DNA of 64,000 bases from Hsuehochloa calcarea (GCA_036346395.1 CM070594.1:22725385-22789384); one strand, 5' to 3'. Counted from the first letter of the stretch, positions 1 through 12,454 are shown. Made by a program: numbers and translations. The notes: generated by a model not told the origin, from the sequence alone.

Positions 1-3000
1 TCAGGCTGAAGAGCTAGCTTGTGCTCGATCACTTCTTTGGGGACTCCGGGCATGTCGGACGCCTGCCATGCAAATACATCCTAGTTGCTCTGAGGAAGGA
101 GACGAGTGACTCTTCCTATTTGGGGTCGAGTCCTGCCCCGACCACTACCTTTTGGGTAGATGCATTAGCATTTCTTGAGCCAGACGGTGCGTTGATGCTT
201 TCCAGAGGAGCACCTTTGCCGAGTGGTACCTCTTTGGACTGGTCGAAAGGCTTTCGAGCTATCTTTAGCCTTGAGTGGTTGACCTGCATGGTGGGTGAAT
301 TAGTTTCTGTGATCGTAAGTTAATCATCCAGTTATAAGGATTTCTGATCACACGGATAAGCCATTTTTCGATCTCTTTGAACCGTGATGGCTCCCATCAG
401 CCCTGGCATTTTCAAACTTTGATAACCATAGTGTGTGTCTACCATAAATTTTTCTACAGCCAGACGACCAAGGATTCCATCGTATGTGGTTTCGAAATCT
501 ACCACATCAAATGGAACCTTTTCTGTTCGGAAGTTGTCGGGTCTTCCGAACGTAACCGGAAGGATAGTTGTCCCATCGGTTTGGCGGTAGAACTAGGAAT
601 TATGCCGTGGAAGGTATATTTCATGGGTTTTACCTTAGACTTGGAAATTTGCATCTCTTCCGATGCTCCCGTAAATACAATATTCAAAGAACTACCTCCA
701 TTTATTAAGACTCGATTAACTCTATAGTTTTTAATAGTAGGTTCAACTACGATAGAAAACCTACCTGGTCGAGTCGACGGGATGTGGCAGTTTTCTTTAC
801 TGAAGGAGATTAGTTTCCGACCACTTGGATGGCTCGACGGTGATCGGAGAATCAGCAAAGTTCACCTCCCGCTCTACGGCCTTCAGATGACATCTTGACT
901 TGTACAATGAGGATCCAGCAAAAATCATATCGCCTGTGTGTCGCGGCTCCTGGTACTCCATCTCTTCGTCGCCATCTTTGTCCTTCTTAGAACTTGGTTC
1001 TTCGAGTTTTGTTATTGAAGGGAAGGGACCTTTACCTGAGTAGTAATCTTCCAGTTTCTTTTGCCAGGCCTGGCAAGTACACAAATCATGCACTGCTGCC
1101 TGGTGAAGTAGACACCACTTCTAATTTTTCTTGTAATCGATGGTCGGAGCCTTAGCATTGTTTCGACCAGTGAATTTTCACTTGTCCATGGTAAACTTTC
1201 CGGGAATCGTAAGGACATGTTTTCGGGCTTGTGGTTCTTCTTGTTCCAGAGAAACTTCTTGCTTTCTTCTCTTGTTTCTCCTGGCCTGACTGGGGATTTT
1301 TATCCTTTCGATCAATAGCATCGCACAATTCTACCGCTTCACTAGCGGCCGCATACTTGTCTACTATGTCAAAAAGTTCGATAGTTGTTTGTGGAGGATT
1401 TATTGCAATATCCTCTATAAACCAGAGATTCTGTAGTCCTACTTTAAAAGCCTGAATAATAGAAGATTATGCGATCTCTCGGATAGAATTTCGAACCTGA
1501 CTGAGTCTATTGATATATTATCAAAGAGTTTCGTTGATTTTTTGTTTCATTTGATGAAGATCATCCTCCTTCCCGGCGCGATCATACGTACCTTCAAAGT
1601 TGGCGATCAGAGTATTGCAGAGCTGCTCCCAAGTACAGATAGATCCGATCGGTAAGTTGAGCAACCACGAGCGGGCAGACCCTTCATGGACCGTGGGTAA
1701 GTAATTTGCCATCACATTATCGTTACCACCAGCAGCTTTGATGGTGGTAGTATAAATTTAAAGAAATTCTAATGGGTTCTGAGTCCCATTGATTTTTTCT
1801 ATGTTGGCTGGTCGGAACCTGTCCGGCCAACGAATAGCTTGGAGACCTATCGAAAATGCTCAGCAGCCTGTAATAGAATTGTGGCGCCTTTTTTGAAAAG
1901 GAGCCGGGTTGTAATCAGTTGTGGATCGGTTCCTCATATTTGCATATCTAGGATCCGGTGTCCCAATTCGGTCGTGGATGTTATGATAACGTCTTTGACC
2001 ACCTGCTTAGTTCAGATGATGCCTGAGATCGCTTGAATTAAGCGGTTGTTCCTCTTGATGAGGAGGAGTGGATGTCGTGAAGAGCTAACTTCCCTCGTGA
2101 TTTCCTGGTCAGAACCTACGAGGGGGGACTTAATGTTGATCGGTCCTCCACTCGACCATACTGTCCCCTACTGAGAAAGGAGTGCTGGGATGAAGTCATC
2201 GTGTGACTTTGTGAATTCCTTTGCTCCAGGTATATTTCTGTACACCGCATGGTTTGTTGGAGGATCTCCGACACCTGACCTACAAGCTGAGCATAACCTG
2301 GAGTTCCTACTAAAGCAAGATCTGGATTATTCAGAATATCCCGAACTCGTTGCAGGTTTTGCATTGTTACCAAAGGTCGTGGAGGATTCCCGCTTGCAGT
2401 GGCCGTTTGATGAGGTAAATTTTTCCTCGACCTTCCGGTAGGCCCTGTCTGACCCCTTACTCATGGTGGGGTAGGAACAGGTGAATTAACTGATGCACGT
2501 CCATTAGCTCGGTTGCCTCCGGTAGTTGGTGCTTGAGCTCCCTTATCATTTCCACCAACAAGTGGTGATGAGTTAACCCGTGGAGGATCGTGCATGGCAT
2601 CCGGATTGGTATCTCTGATTGTGTTAACTTTGTGACACCGGCAGTGATCTTCCGATGAACTCTCGTCGTAACTAAGGGAGAGCCTTCCAGTGCTTCTGCA
2701 TGGAGTCTCCATGATGGGGAGCGGTCAAGATTACCGCCTCTAGTAGGCTCTGTGGTGGACTCAGCCTGATCCGGCGGATTGCCGATTGTATGTTGAGTTT
2801 CACCATATTCACTTGGCCTACGATCGGTGATAACTTCATCGACACCTTTACCAGATGTCAGTTGACCCCCGAAATACGTAGGAGCCATTGGTGAATACTG
2901 GTCGCCCATGACAATATCGAGAGTACATGGACTCTCTGATTGTGGCACTGGGCTTCTGTTGCTATTTTTGTCGGTCAGATCGACCGGGCTTGTAGAGGCG

Positions 3001-3233
3001 TTCGTACGTTCCGAGCTGGTCGGAACGAGCGGTTCCTCTGAGAGTGCCATTGATGGCGACAGTGTATCCTTATCCATCCGGTCAATTTCGCCAATCTCTG
3101 CAACTGGAGAGCAGGTGGAAGAGGAGGATGAAGACATCCCATTGTCTTCCATGACGCGGATGCATGCGTCCATGTCGAGGTCGGAGTAGTCCGCTAGGTC
3201 GAACCAGTTTTCCTCATCCCAAGTCACTGCCAT
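1..3233 (-). pseudogene. Decayed Ty3/gypsy gag-protease region (5' half of a minus-strand element)
   Basis: Reading the minus strand from 3233 downward, an open gag N-terminus (258 aa, 2457-3233, acidic, Ser/Pro-rich) is followed in changing frames by further gag pieces: 2116-2373, a gag core at 1521-1715 (motif ARSWLLNLP, then FEGTYDRAG), a segment ending in a short gag C-terminus (797-1093), and a retropepsin region at 499-858. The protease reads LINGGSSLN, where the family normally has an Asp-Gly-Gly-Ser motif. Further downstream, 1-500 continues as the protease C-terminus and linker (FDVVDFETTYDG in the minus frame). The frame must be changed several times, so the element is dead. Reverse transcriptase would lie beyond the left edge of the window. 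The gypsy assignment is firm; the family is not identified. Confidence 0.8.
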
Positions 3234-3312
3234 GTTCGCATGAACGATGATGAGGCAAATAAAATGGATGAGGAATGCTTGAGTGAAGTAAACTTCAAGA
3301 ACTCAACGCCTT

Positions 3313-3334
3313 CGTCCCCACGGACGGCGCTAGC
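3313..3334 (-). other. Primer-binding-site-like sequence next to the gypsy LTR
   Basis: On the minus strand this reads TAGCGCCGTCCGTGGGGACG directly after an LTR end (...CGTCGACA). It resembles the TGGCGCCGTCTGTGGGGA leader found after the 5' LTR of many grass gypsy elements, with a base change at its second position. It sits about 80 bp before the gag start codon at 3233, as expected. Confidence 0.6.
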
Positions 3335-4050
3335 TGTCGACGATCGAGTCATCGATCTTACGAAATAAAACAGAGGAAAATGGCAAAGAGTTCTTGGGAG
3401 ATGATGGGACTGCTCTTTATTGCTATGAACTGGAGCCTTTACAAGGGATGCCCTTGACAAGGAAGTGGACTAATCTAGTTACACTCAGCGCAGTACTTGC
3501 TATACTAATGTTTCATATGAAATCCAATCGTTTGTTGATTTTCCAAATTAGCTTCGATCTTCTTTCCGTCGTTCGCACCCTTCCTTAAATAGTTGATGAA
3601 GTGGTGGCAGTTCATCCTGATATAGGCGCCTGTTGGGAGTGTCGCGACTGGTCGGAGCGAGGCAACGGTTGATGAAGTATGAATCGTTTGGCTTTAATGT
3701 CTGTGAGACACTAAACTGCATGGTAGTTTATCGCTAGTGTCTTAGGATCATGAAACATCACGTGGTATGGAGCCAATACGACATGTGATCTATTCATCAC
3801 ACGGTAAAGGATATGCTTAGAGCCGAATCAGAAGTCGGTTCATTGCTTGTACGAGCAATCATCTAGTCAGGGACTAGGTACAAGACATCATCTAACGAGT
3901 GTACCTATAAGTAACCTCTGGAACCCTAACGACCACAGATGTCGTTAGCTTCAGAGGTTACAACTCTTATAACCACGGGGGTCGTTAGCCTTAGGGTTTA
4001 TGACTCTTACGATTACGGGGGTCATTAGTCTTAGGGTTTACAACTATGAA
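3335..4050 (-). repeat. 5' LTR of the minus-strand gypsy element (outer edge uncertain)
   Basis: The inner edge is set by TGTCGAC on the plus strand next to the primer-binding-like site. A TATTTAAG promoter-like box lies on the minus strand near 3583-3592. The outer end is only estimated, from where copia coding sequence begins. Three degenerate repeats of about 43 bp (core GTCGTTAGCCTTAGGGTTTA) occupy 3925-4050. Confidence 0.5.
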
Positions 4051-4056
4051 GATATA

Positions 4057-4548
4057 TGGTCTTTTATTTATGTATTTAAAGTAATACATAGAGATTTTAA
4101 TCCTCGTCAGGTGGTGATTTGGATAATAGGAGGTCTACTACAGGGTATGTTTTTACTCTAGGTGGAGGGCCTATATGTTGGAAGTTATCAATTTAGTCTA
4201 TTGTTGCATTGTCTACAACTGAGGCAGAGTACATGACTGTGACTGAAGCTGCAAAGGAATCGTTATGGCTTACAGGATTAGTGAAGGAACTAAGTGTTGA
4301 GGAAGGTGGAGTTCAGATGCATTTGCGATAGTTAAAGTGGAATTTATTTGGGCAAGAATCAAGTGTATCATGCTAGGACGAAGCACATTCATGCAAGGTA
4401 TCACAGGATCAGTGAGTTGATCAACTCTAGAGAGATTGATTTGATAAAGGTGCACACTGATGACAATGCTGCGGATATGTTTACCAAGTCCATCACCGCC
4501 AACAAGTTTAAGCATTGTCTTGACTTATTGGGAGTCATAAGTTGCTGA
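4057..4548 (+). pseudogene. Ty1/copia RNase H terminus, truncated
   Basis: The plus strand encodes, with frame changes, the C-terminal RNase H part of a copia polyprotein: STTGYVFTLGGG-like residues near 4130, the ALSTTEAEYM-type motif near 4205, LGKNQVYHARTKHIHARYH at 4345-4400 and VHTDDNAADMFTKS at 4450-4490. It ends in a stop at 4546-4548, about 100 bp before the polypurine tract and LTR. Everything upstream (gag, integrase, most of RT) is missing, replaced at the left by the gypsy LTR on the opposite strand. Recognition as copia is firm. Confidence 0.8.
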
Positions 4549-4635
4549 GTAAGGAGGAAACCCCCCAGCACACGGATGTACAAGGGGTGTTAAAGCGTTC
4601 TTTTTGCTGTGTTTTCTTCAAAGTGGTGTATTCGC

Positions 4636-4648
4636 CAAGGTGGAGATT
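4636..4648 (+). other. Polypurine tract of the copia element
   Basis: CCAAGGTGGAGATT lies immediately before the TGTTATG start of the LTR, the position and composition of a plus-strand primer site. Confidence 0.65.
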
Positions 4649-5022
4649 TGTTATGTATGGTTTATATATAACAAAGTGAAAGGAATGTGCTACGTTCGGA
4701 AAGCGGGAGCGCAGCGTGCGCTTTCTAGACACAAACCTACAGGGGAGATGCAGTTGCGTGGGGTTACAAAATATTATGGACTAGGGGGTGCATGGGGCGA
4801 AGTCCTCCGCGGTCCGAGTCGAACATGTAATCGGGGTATAAATATATACCGCCGACCTCTTGTAACTCTAATCAGAAAGAAAAAAACTCCTCATACGGAC
4901 GGAGCCATCGCGATTCGGCTCTCGGGTGTAGGCTTTGCCGAACCTCGTAAACAAATTCTTGTGTTTCTTGTTTGCTTGCTGTGATTGTTCTCTCGCGCAA
5001 AGGGTTGTCGCCGATTCCAACA
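4649..5022 (+). repeat. 3' LTR of the copia element (374 bp)
   Basis: The LTR starts TGTTATG and ends GATTCCAACA, with a TATAAATATAT box at 4837-4848 for the promoter. It follows the polypurine tract directly. The sequence after it (TTTGTATCAGGAGG) resembles a copia leader/primer-binding site (TTTGGTATCAGA type), which is unexpected downstream of a 3' LTR. Confidence 0.7.
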
Positions 5023-5639
5023 TATTTGTATCAGGAGGTCGAGGGATAGTGGCGCATGAATTGCTCTGCCTTCGGTTACTCTTTGTTTGATAGAATAAAA
5101 GTGAAAAAAGAAATCTGAAAAAGCTGAGATTTTAAGCAGTACAAAAATCGTTTTGTAAGTACAGTAATTTTTCTGTGTATACGTTTGATGGTAAATAGTA
5201 TGTGTGCTTCCTGATTGCATTCCAATAGGTATGCGGCGACCTCCGAGGCGACCATGGCGGCGTGGCAGCAAACGGCGGCCGCCGGATCCGGACGGCGCGT
5301 CAGCAAGCGGCGGGGGTGGCCTCCGGATTCGGGTGGCGCGACGATGAGTTTGGTGTTGGTCCCGGCGTCGCGTGCTATGGTCCCAAGGAAAACGCGTCGA
5401 GAAGAAACGGCCACACGCTCAATGCACGATTTAGCCGTATCGTTCGCTTGGGAGTTCGTGTCCCTGGCAGTATCTCACATAGAAATGACTTTCATATCTC
5501 TCTTCTCCCTCTCTCTCCTCCACATAAGCCCAAATCTGACGTGGACAGATATAGATACAGTCGAGGGTGGAGCAATGGGGTGCCCTTACAACACTAAAGC
5601 ATAGGGACTTCTCCACATCACAATTGCAATTCAAAAGGT
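5023..5639. other. No supported gene; copia leader remnant and a GC-rich stretch
   Basis: The first few tens of bases resemble a copia leader. 5230-5440 is GC-rich and open in two frames, but it has no recognisable domain, splice structure or family resemblance. I do not call a gene here. Confidence 0.4.
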
Positions 5640-6330
5640 CATCAAACTAAAGGAGAAAGGGCTGCCTTAACCAGAATCAAATGATCTCCAGTGGAGATGT
5701 TTCCATCCACAAAGACGCTTCGCAAAATTGTCAATTAGTGTTTGAAAATCTGTTCTTGTCAACTTCTTATCCAACAGAGGCAGCCCCAAGTTTCGGCGTG
5801 GAAAGGACTTGATTGGACAGTGGAACTCTTGCAAGATCACTCCAACGTCTAACTCCTCGCAGAAGATAGGTGTTACTGAGCTCGTATTGACACTTGTGCG
5901 CAGCCCGGTCACAGCACTGAAGAAGTCCAAAAATCTTCCTGATTGCCGACGGTTCTTCTCTAACCGGATCTGTCGTCCAAGAGGAGAAGATATCGCCTTT
6001 TGGACAATGAGATGTAGAGTATCCATTGCCAACACGCAGCGGGGACAGTGGATCTACCTGGCGAGGCCCTACGACGATTATTGAAAGCATTGGTAAGGGA
6101 AGAGTTCACCAATGGTGGACTGAAAAACTGATTCATTAGACAGATTGACTCAGTGAGTTTCCAAGGAACACATGACTGGCCCAAATTGTACAGCAGGATG
6201 AGACGGCCACATATGCCTCTCCCAGGGACAATTCTCCTAGCAGCCCCGAGCATGAGCTGTTCACAGTCCACACACCACAGGACAGAGATGAACGACGACG
6301 CGGTTACGGTTGCCACTGCACCATAAATCA
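5640..6330 (-). pseudogene. LINE (non-LTR retrotransposon) reverse-transcriptase remnant
   Basis: The minus-strand ORF 5667-6035 (122 aa) carries residues typical of plant L1-type reverse transcriptases: VTGLRTSVNTSSVTPI, then LDVGVILQEFHCPIKSFPRR, then NLGLPLLDKKLTRTDF and RLCGWKHLHW. These belong to the thumb-side part of the RT. The catalytic aspartates are not in the open segment. Further frames up to 6331 (RRILLYNLG-like, NAFNNRRRASPG) look like upstream RT pieces with frameshifts. It is truncated at both ends, and no poly(A) tail or target duplication was located. Confidence 0.75.
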
Positions 6331-6354
6331 CGACGTGCTACTGATGTAACCGTG

Positions 6355-9178
6355 GGAAATCCATAGCCGCTACTATATGGTTTCTGTTTCTTTGGTTGGC
6401 GGTTTAATTAATTTGGCGTGTAAATCAGACGGATGCAGACTGGCTACTGATGGACGATAGACCCCGATACTTCACTCAACACTGGTTCCCGTACTCGATT
6501 CGTACGTGATATGCCGATACGCCGCAATACGGTATTGCCGAGTACCGCCTCCGGCTTCTTCCTCCTTCTTCTCCCCCTGCGTCAACGGTCGACGCTATCA
6601 CCGCCCTGCTGCTGCCGTCACCGCCACCTCCCGCGCCACCTCTCCCCTCTGGAGCCTTCCACCGCCTTCGCCGCCTCCACCTGGCGCCACCCTGACCGCC
6701 ACCTCTCCCTCTCGGCGCCGCCTCCACTGGCCCCGCCCGCCGCATCCTCCGCCACCATCCTCAGATCCACATCCGCCGCCGCCCTCCTGCTCCCACCGCC
6801 TCCCCAGCCTATAAAAGCCGCCCCAGGGACGGCTTATCTCCTCACCTCCACCTTCAGCTCCTCCCCTAACCCCTTCCTTCCCCGGCGCCGGCGAAATCGA
6901 AAGAATCGCCGCCGCCTCTTTTCTCCGCAAAATGGAACCACCTCGCCTTTCCTCCGCACCTCCCGCAGAGTGCTCCGCCGCCAACCTCTCCCCCGCTCGC
7001 CCACCTTCCCCGCCGCCGCCGCCGCTCCTCCGCCGCCACCTCTCCTTCCTCTCCCGCGAGCTCCTTCGCCCAAACGGCCCAAAATGGAACCACCGGCCCG
7101 GCTCGGTGTCTTTGGCGTCGGCCGCCACCACAGCAGCCGGTTCGGCCCGCCCAACCAGTATGGGCCTTTTAACAAGCAGTCGCTCATCCATTTTCGGACC
7201 GCATAAGCACCTTTATTCATCTATTTTCAAGACAAGATTTTACAATTCTCGCTCATCATCCGAAAATTACTATTCATTCAAAAATCTAGTTTTTACTGTT
7301 CATTATCCTGAACAGTAATCATAGTACTGTTCACCACCACTTTTTCACCCATGAATAGTAAAAAAAAATTACTATTCATCATCTGGCACTATTCATCCAC
7401 AAAAACCTAATTCAGCATATTATATCCATTTTGTCTATTTTGAGCCCAGAAACCCATTTCTCTACTCCGTTCAGTCCAATTAAACCCCAGATAAATTTCC
7501 ACCATCCCACGCCACCTTCTTTATGTTTCTTTTTCATGTGTTTTTTCTTGCATGTTGTTCCCAGCTCATTCCTTGTCGAGTCGGATTTTACTTGGTTTGT
7601 TTTATTGTTTTGCTTCCCATTAGGTCACGATATTGAAGACCAGACTGCAGAAGACATCAGACAAGAACAAGATCTACAGGACTTTGTGCAAGAAGGCAAG
7701 CCACATTCGTTGATCATTTTGATCCTACAGTTCATATATTTAATATTACATTCATTATTATTAGTGCCAATTACTTCAAATATTGAAATAATACTTTGGA
7801 ATGCCATGATGATTAGATAATTCCAATTACCCCACATACAAACACACCTAACACTTGTTGGCCATATTCACCTTGACAAGGTTAAGATTTCTTGTAAACC
7901 AAATTCACCTTGACAAAGTCCACATAAAATATTATCTATGCAAATAGCTTTATCACCAAAATTGTGGATATCAATCAAAGGAGTGTATTGGCGGTTCGCC
8001 AATGGTTTTGGTTTAAGTTGAGGGTTGTGTCCAGAAGTTGGGCATTCCAATAGATTTGTGTTGGAAAAAGTGAGTCGCAGGTAAGGCTCGGAGGATAGAC
8101 AGCCACGTGTTGGTGTTGGTGTTGGTGTTGGTCTATCGCTTCACTGTGAGACTAGTAAGGACAGAAACCTTGTGCCAAAGTAACAGACACAGAAAACCGC
8201 TCAACCACAGGTGTGGTCATTACTCCATAGCCTAGTACACTGCTCTTCCAATTGAATATCTACAACATCTAGAGTGGGACAGGAGTGGACCTATAGAGAC
8301 ACTCGCTGGTCTTCATAATAGTATGGTCTCACCAGCATCGGGGTAAAAGATCCATAGCAGTGGCCGGTGGAGTCTCCCGAGGGCTGTATGAAGTAAGGAC
8401 CTACCAGGTAGACACTAGAAAGGTTGAGCAGTGAAAAAGCTTTGTTATCTCAGCTCAGTCGCACGCTAACATGTTGCGTGTCTATGATCTGATAGAACGA
8501 GCATGATGTATCTTATGGGTAAAGCTGAGCAACTCTGCAGAGCATATCAAATGGTATTCGAATACGCCGTGCTTCCGGTTAATGAAGCTATGTTCATGGG
8601 TGATTCCAATACATAAGGCATAAGTAGAGTTTTTGAGATGTGAATCTGGTTTGTGCATTTGTTGAGAAACCCCCTGTTGTTATTATTTATTATTATTTTA
8701 CTGTTTTAAAGTTAAATTGCAAAAATGCATCCACATAAGCCTGTTAAGGTAAACCCTAACCATCCATTGAACTCCTTGCATGTAATTATTTAGCTTTTTC
8801 ATGTGGCTTGTTGAGTACGGTAGTAGTACTCATTCTTGCAAAATTTGCAACCCCTCCACAGAAGAAGATTGGAAAAATACTGAGAACCCCAATGAGCAGG
8901 ATTTTGGTAGGCCCCCAGAAGGCAGTAACTATTGTTTTTAGGTCTCGATCGTGCTCAAGCGTGCCTGTGATGTGTTTTTCTTTTGTATTGTATTATGTTA
9001 GCTTTGGGCTTGGAAGCCCATGTCTGCGTCAAAACTGGTTGTTAAACCTTAATTTTATGTAATAAAAGCTTAGTTTTGTTGTAACCGAAAGCTAACTTGA
9101 GACATTGCTTACTTCGCAACTGCACATTCTAGGCGGTTATGAAGAGTTTTAACGGCCCCGGATTTTGGGGCTGTTACA
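6355..9178 (+). repeat. Large gypsy-type LTR (solo or degenerate), left edge uncertain
   Basis: The region ends GGGGCTGTTACA at 9178, the usual end of this grass LTR class, and it may begin TGTAACC at 6355. It contains a GC-rich promoter block with TATAAAA at 6810-6816, a very GC/CCG-rich leader (6840-7150), and a 3' part of the kind seen in other large gypsy LTRs. No coding domains are present. The many open frames at 6476-7320 reflect CCG/GCC composition, not genes. A matching target duplication was not found, so the boundaries are tentative. Confidence 0.5.
6810..6816 (+). promoter_or_regulatory. TATA box of the LTR promoter
   Basis: CCTATAAAAGCCGCC lies in a GC-rich context, as in other retrotransposon U3 regions. 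The site is seen in the sequence; its activity is inferred. Confidence 0.5.
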
Positions 9179-9408
9179 CGTCACTCCCAAACCCAACAAC
9201 CAACTGTACACTTTGGTCGTCCTCCTAGATGTCCCTAAACGATTTGTACATAAGCACGCACCGAACCACCTCTCGCCCTCTCCTCCTTGGCTCCCTCTCG
9301 ACCGCGCTGTTTGGTCACTTCTCCACAGCCCAAGAAGCCACTCTTCCTCCTCCCTCTCCTCCCTGGCTCCCTCTCGGTCGCGCTGCTTGATTATCTCTCC
9401 GTCGCAGC
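9179..9408. other. Short spacer between two oppositely oriented LTRs
   Basis: The stretch is pyrimidine-rich and contains an imperfect tandem duplication of about 77 bp (CCCTCTCCTCCTTGGCTCCC near 9274 and again near 9351). No coding potential is recognised. Confidence 0.5.
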
Positions 9409-11415
9409 TGTTGTGTCGGACCGGATTTTGTAAATCCAAATCATCTGTGAAAATATTGTGTTATTCCCTAGATCAGTGGATAGCACTCACAGATATACCA
9501 CTAAATTATTTCATAGATGATGAAAACCATATCATTCTTTATATTACAAAACATCAGAGCCACATAGACTGCGTCAGGTCGAGTTTTTCAATAAAGGCCG
9601 AACATGCCAAATGAATATATTACAAAAGTAGCGAAAGCGACTGCATAAGCAAAAAGGGGTAGGACACATCTCTCCACAGGCAAGCGATCGGTAAACTTGT
9701 GTGCGTCGATATTAACCAAAGGCTTGGATAATATTGGATGCACGCGAGCACCAACAGAGTCAGCTAAACTGAGGCGAGATCTGGACTAAACGAACTACAC
9801 TACCCTTCATCAGCTCTGGGGCCTCCAACTTCTAGATCCTCGTAGTATGCATAGTCTTCATGAGTTCCTGTTTATGAGGGTTTGGGGATAGAGCGAGGAT
9901 GAGCACAACTTTCGTGCTCGCGAGTCAACACACAGAATGCAATAAATAATACATGCAATGATTAACAAGGATGCTTTGCTAAAAGCAATGCTTTCAATTA
10001 CAGTATTTAGAAATTCCTATGACTTAGCAGTTTGACCAAATCTCATTTTTAAAAGAGATATTGTGCAATATTTATAACGGCGAAGGTTATCCCCACCTAT
10101 GTTTAAATTTTATGTGGAGTCACCTCCACATAATAACATCACTGAGTACAATGACCCAGGAAAATCCAACCCACGAGCTCGGTGAGCCCGACACAACCAT
10201 CATCCCACCCATAAAGTTTTATAAATAGAACTAACTCAAGTTAAGTTCATATGTCCACCTTTGACCGTAGGCACAACTGTTTAAACAGTTTAGACTCTGC
10301 AGAGGTTGTACACTGTACCTATAAGAGACAATCATAATCGTTGCTCCACGTGATTCCTTAGTCATGTAGTTGAGCGCCATCACGGTAACTTTTCAAATTA
10401 TCTCGTCCCTTCCACTATCTCACCTATATAGGCTGCCCCCACTTGCGGTGGGTCCCATAAGTTGTGCGGGATGTTCACCGTCATGACTAGCGTAGTTGGC
10501 AACTTCACCCTTCACTGGTGTCCCATTCAAGCTGGATTGTATCCAATACTTAAACCACTTTATTCTGCCTTAGTGAGATGACTTTCATGGTCCAATAAAT
10601 TTACTAAGCCAAGTTGTACTTTACAGATTTGTGGTTGTACTTGTTGTTCAATGGGAAGTTATGACAAGATTGAGTCCTTAATCTATCCAGGTGGTTCATA
10701 CCATATACCAACCATTCTCGTGCACCGATGGCACCCACCACCGTACCATGGCCTAGATGTGGTAACATCAATTTAATAGGATTTTTGGGGAACAAAAATA
10801 CCTTACCACAACATTCCAGTTATTTACCCACAATGACTGCACAAACCACTTTCATGATTAAAAGATGATGATCGGGGCATTTAATGCCCCATTACTTAAG
10901 AAAGACTAGCATGTCGTTTAAGTACAACCTATAACTTGTAATTACCACATAGTTACTAGGGTGACATGGAATAATGGATTCAATTGCCAAAGGATTGTAT
11001 AATAATTAATTAATCATCAAATGAGTATTTAACTACCTTATAATTTAATATAAATTTGCTTAAAGAATTAAAACATGAAATTTTGGTAATTTAAAGGAAT
11101 ATAATTTGCATAAAATGTAGGCTCAAAATGATCAAAGTATTGACTCGCCTGGAGTGAAGGGGAGAGAGTCTTGAAAGTCTTGTGCTTGCTCAAACTGGAG
11201 ATCTCCTACGCCTCCGAACTCTACTCAGACGAACACACCGGAAAAAGAATAAATAAACAAAGAGAACAAATAAATACTAAAGAAATAACAAATAAACTCC
11301 AAATTAAATAAAACCAGTGCCATTAGCAAGGTCTTGAATTGAGACAAATTTAAAAACAAAAATCACTAGAATCAGAGTTATAACGAGGAGAACGGAGCTT
11401 CTGCAGTTCTAGCTC

Positions 11416-11574
11416 CGAGTATTGTTGGTTCCAGTACTGTTCATTTCGAGTACTGTGGGCTTCAAGTACCGCTTGTTTCGAGTACTATTCATTTTGGATA
11501 CTGTTCGTTTCGAGTACAGCTGGCTTCGAGTACTGTTTGTTTCGAGTACTGTTGGCTCCGAGTACTGCTCACTT
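11416..11574. repeat. 16-bp minisatellite, about 10 copies
   Basis: The unit is CGAGTACTGTTNGTTT with substitutions (for example CGAGTACAGCTGGCTT and CGAGTACTGCTCACTT), repeated in register from 11416. Each unit contains the palindrome AGTACT or a close variant. Confidence 0.8.
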
Positions 11575-11582
11575 CGAGCTGA

Positions 11583-11735
11583 CGTGGTCGGAAGGAGGTT
11601 GGACTACAGGGCATAGTCGGAAGAGGTTTCGACTAGACAACGTAGTCCGAAGGGGTTCGACTGCGTGGTCGAAAGAGTTTTGACTACGTGGTCAAAAGAG
11701 TTTCGATTGCGTGGTCGGAGTTTCGACAATGCGAC
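11583..11735. repeat. 23-bp minisatellite, about 6 copies
   Basis: The unit is approximately GTGGTCGAAAGAGTTTTGAC plus three bases. It follows the 16-bp array directly and is degenerate at its left end. Confidence 0.65.
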
Positions 11736-11756
11736 TACCTGGTCATGGACCTGGTT

Positions 11757-11820
11757 ATAGAAATAGTCGTGGACATGGTCGTAGACATAGTCGTGGACAT
11801 AGTCATAGACATAGTCTAGA
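11757..11820. repeat. 12-bp minisatellite, about 5 copies
   Basis: The unit is ATAGTCGTGGAC with variants such as ATGGTCGTAGAC. It follows the other two minisatellites. Confidence 0.7.
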
Positions 11821-12331
11821 CCTAGTTGAGAAGGAGTTACGACCGCTCGGTGTGGTCAGAAAGAGGTTCGACAACACGGTGCGGTCAACAAGAGGAACAA
11901 CCGGGCACAGGAAAGGGGCTTACCAAGACCAAGATAGAGGTTGGAGGAGGTCGGTGGACGGCGAATGGTGGCAAGGGAGCTTGCGGTCGGCGGCGAAGGG
12001 GGACGACGGCAGAGGGGTCGGCCAGGATTGAAGGAGAAGAAGAGAGGTGGCGGTTCCTGAGACACAAAACTGAAATCGAGTGAGGGGGCTGCTTCATGGA
12101 GCTCTAGAGCACAAATCGACTCAGGTAGGGGAGGAGTTGCACTGGTGCGGAGAGAACCAGAAGGAGGTGCAGCGGCTTGAACTCGGAGCTTCGAGGCTTC
12201 GGCAACCCACAGCGGCGCAAGCGAGAGTGGGGGAGCTTGGAGAAGAAAGGGGGCTGCTCGGGCTCTTCTCTGGTGGCACTTACCAAAAGCGAAAGGGAGA
12301 TGAGAGGAGGCAGGGGAAAGCTCAGAGCCCC

Positions 12332-12338
12332 TTTTATA
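12332..12338 (-). promoter_or_regulatory. TATA box, copy 1
   Basis: The minus strand reads GGCTATAAAAGGGGC, a strong plant TATA context. It is duplicated at 12455-12461. Confidence 0.5.
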
Positions 12339-12454
12339 GCCAGTGAGAGGGTGAAGGAATTGTCGAGGAGCTCGAGGGCACGTGGGTTCCCGAGGCGGTC
12401 GTGGCTTGGGCGCTCTGGTCAAAGAGGACGAGGCAGGGGAAAGCTCAGAGCCCC

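Noticed and set aside
6476..7320. Several overlapping ORFs of 75-231 aa on both strands
   Set aside because: All six frames are open because of CCG/GCC-rich sequence. Products are Pro/Ser/Arg-rich without domains, and the DNA is an LTR promoter and leader.
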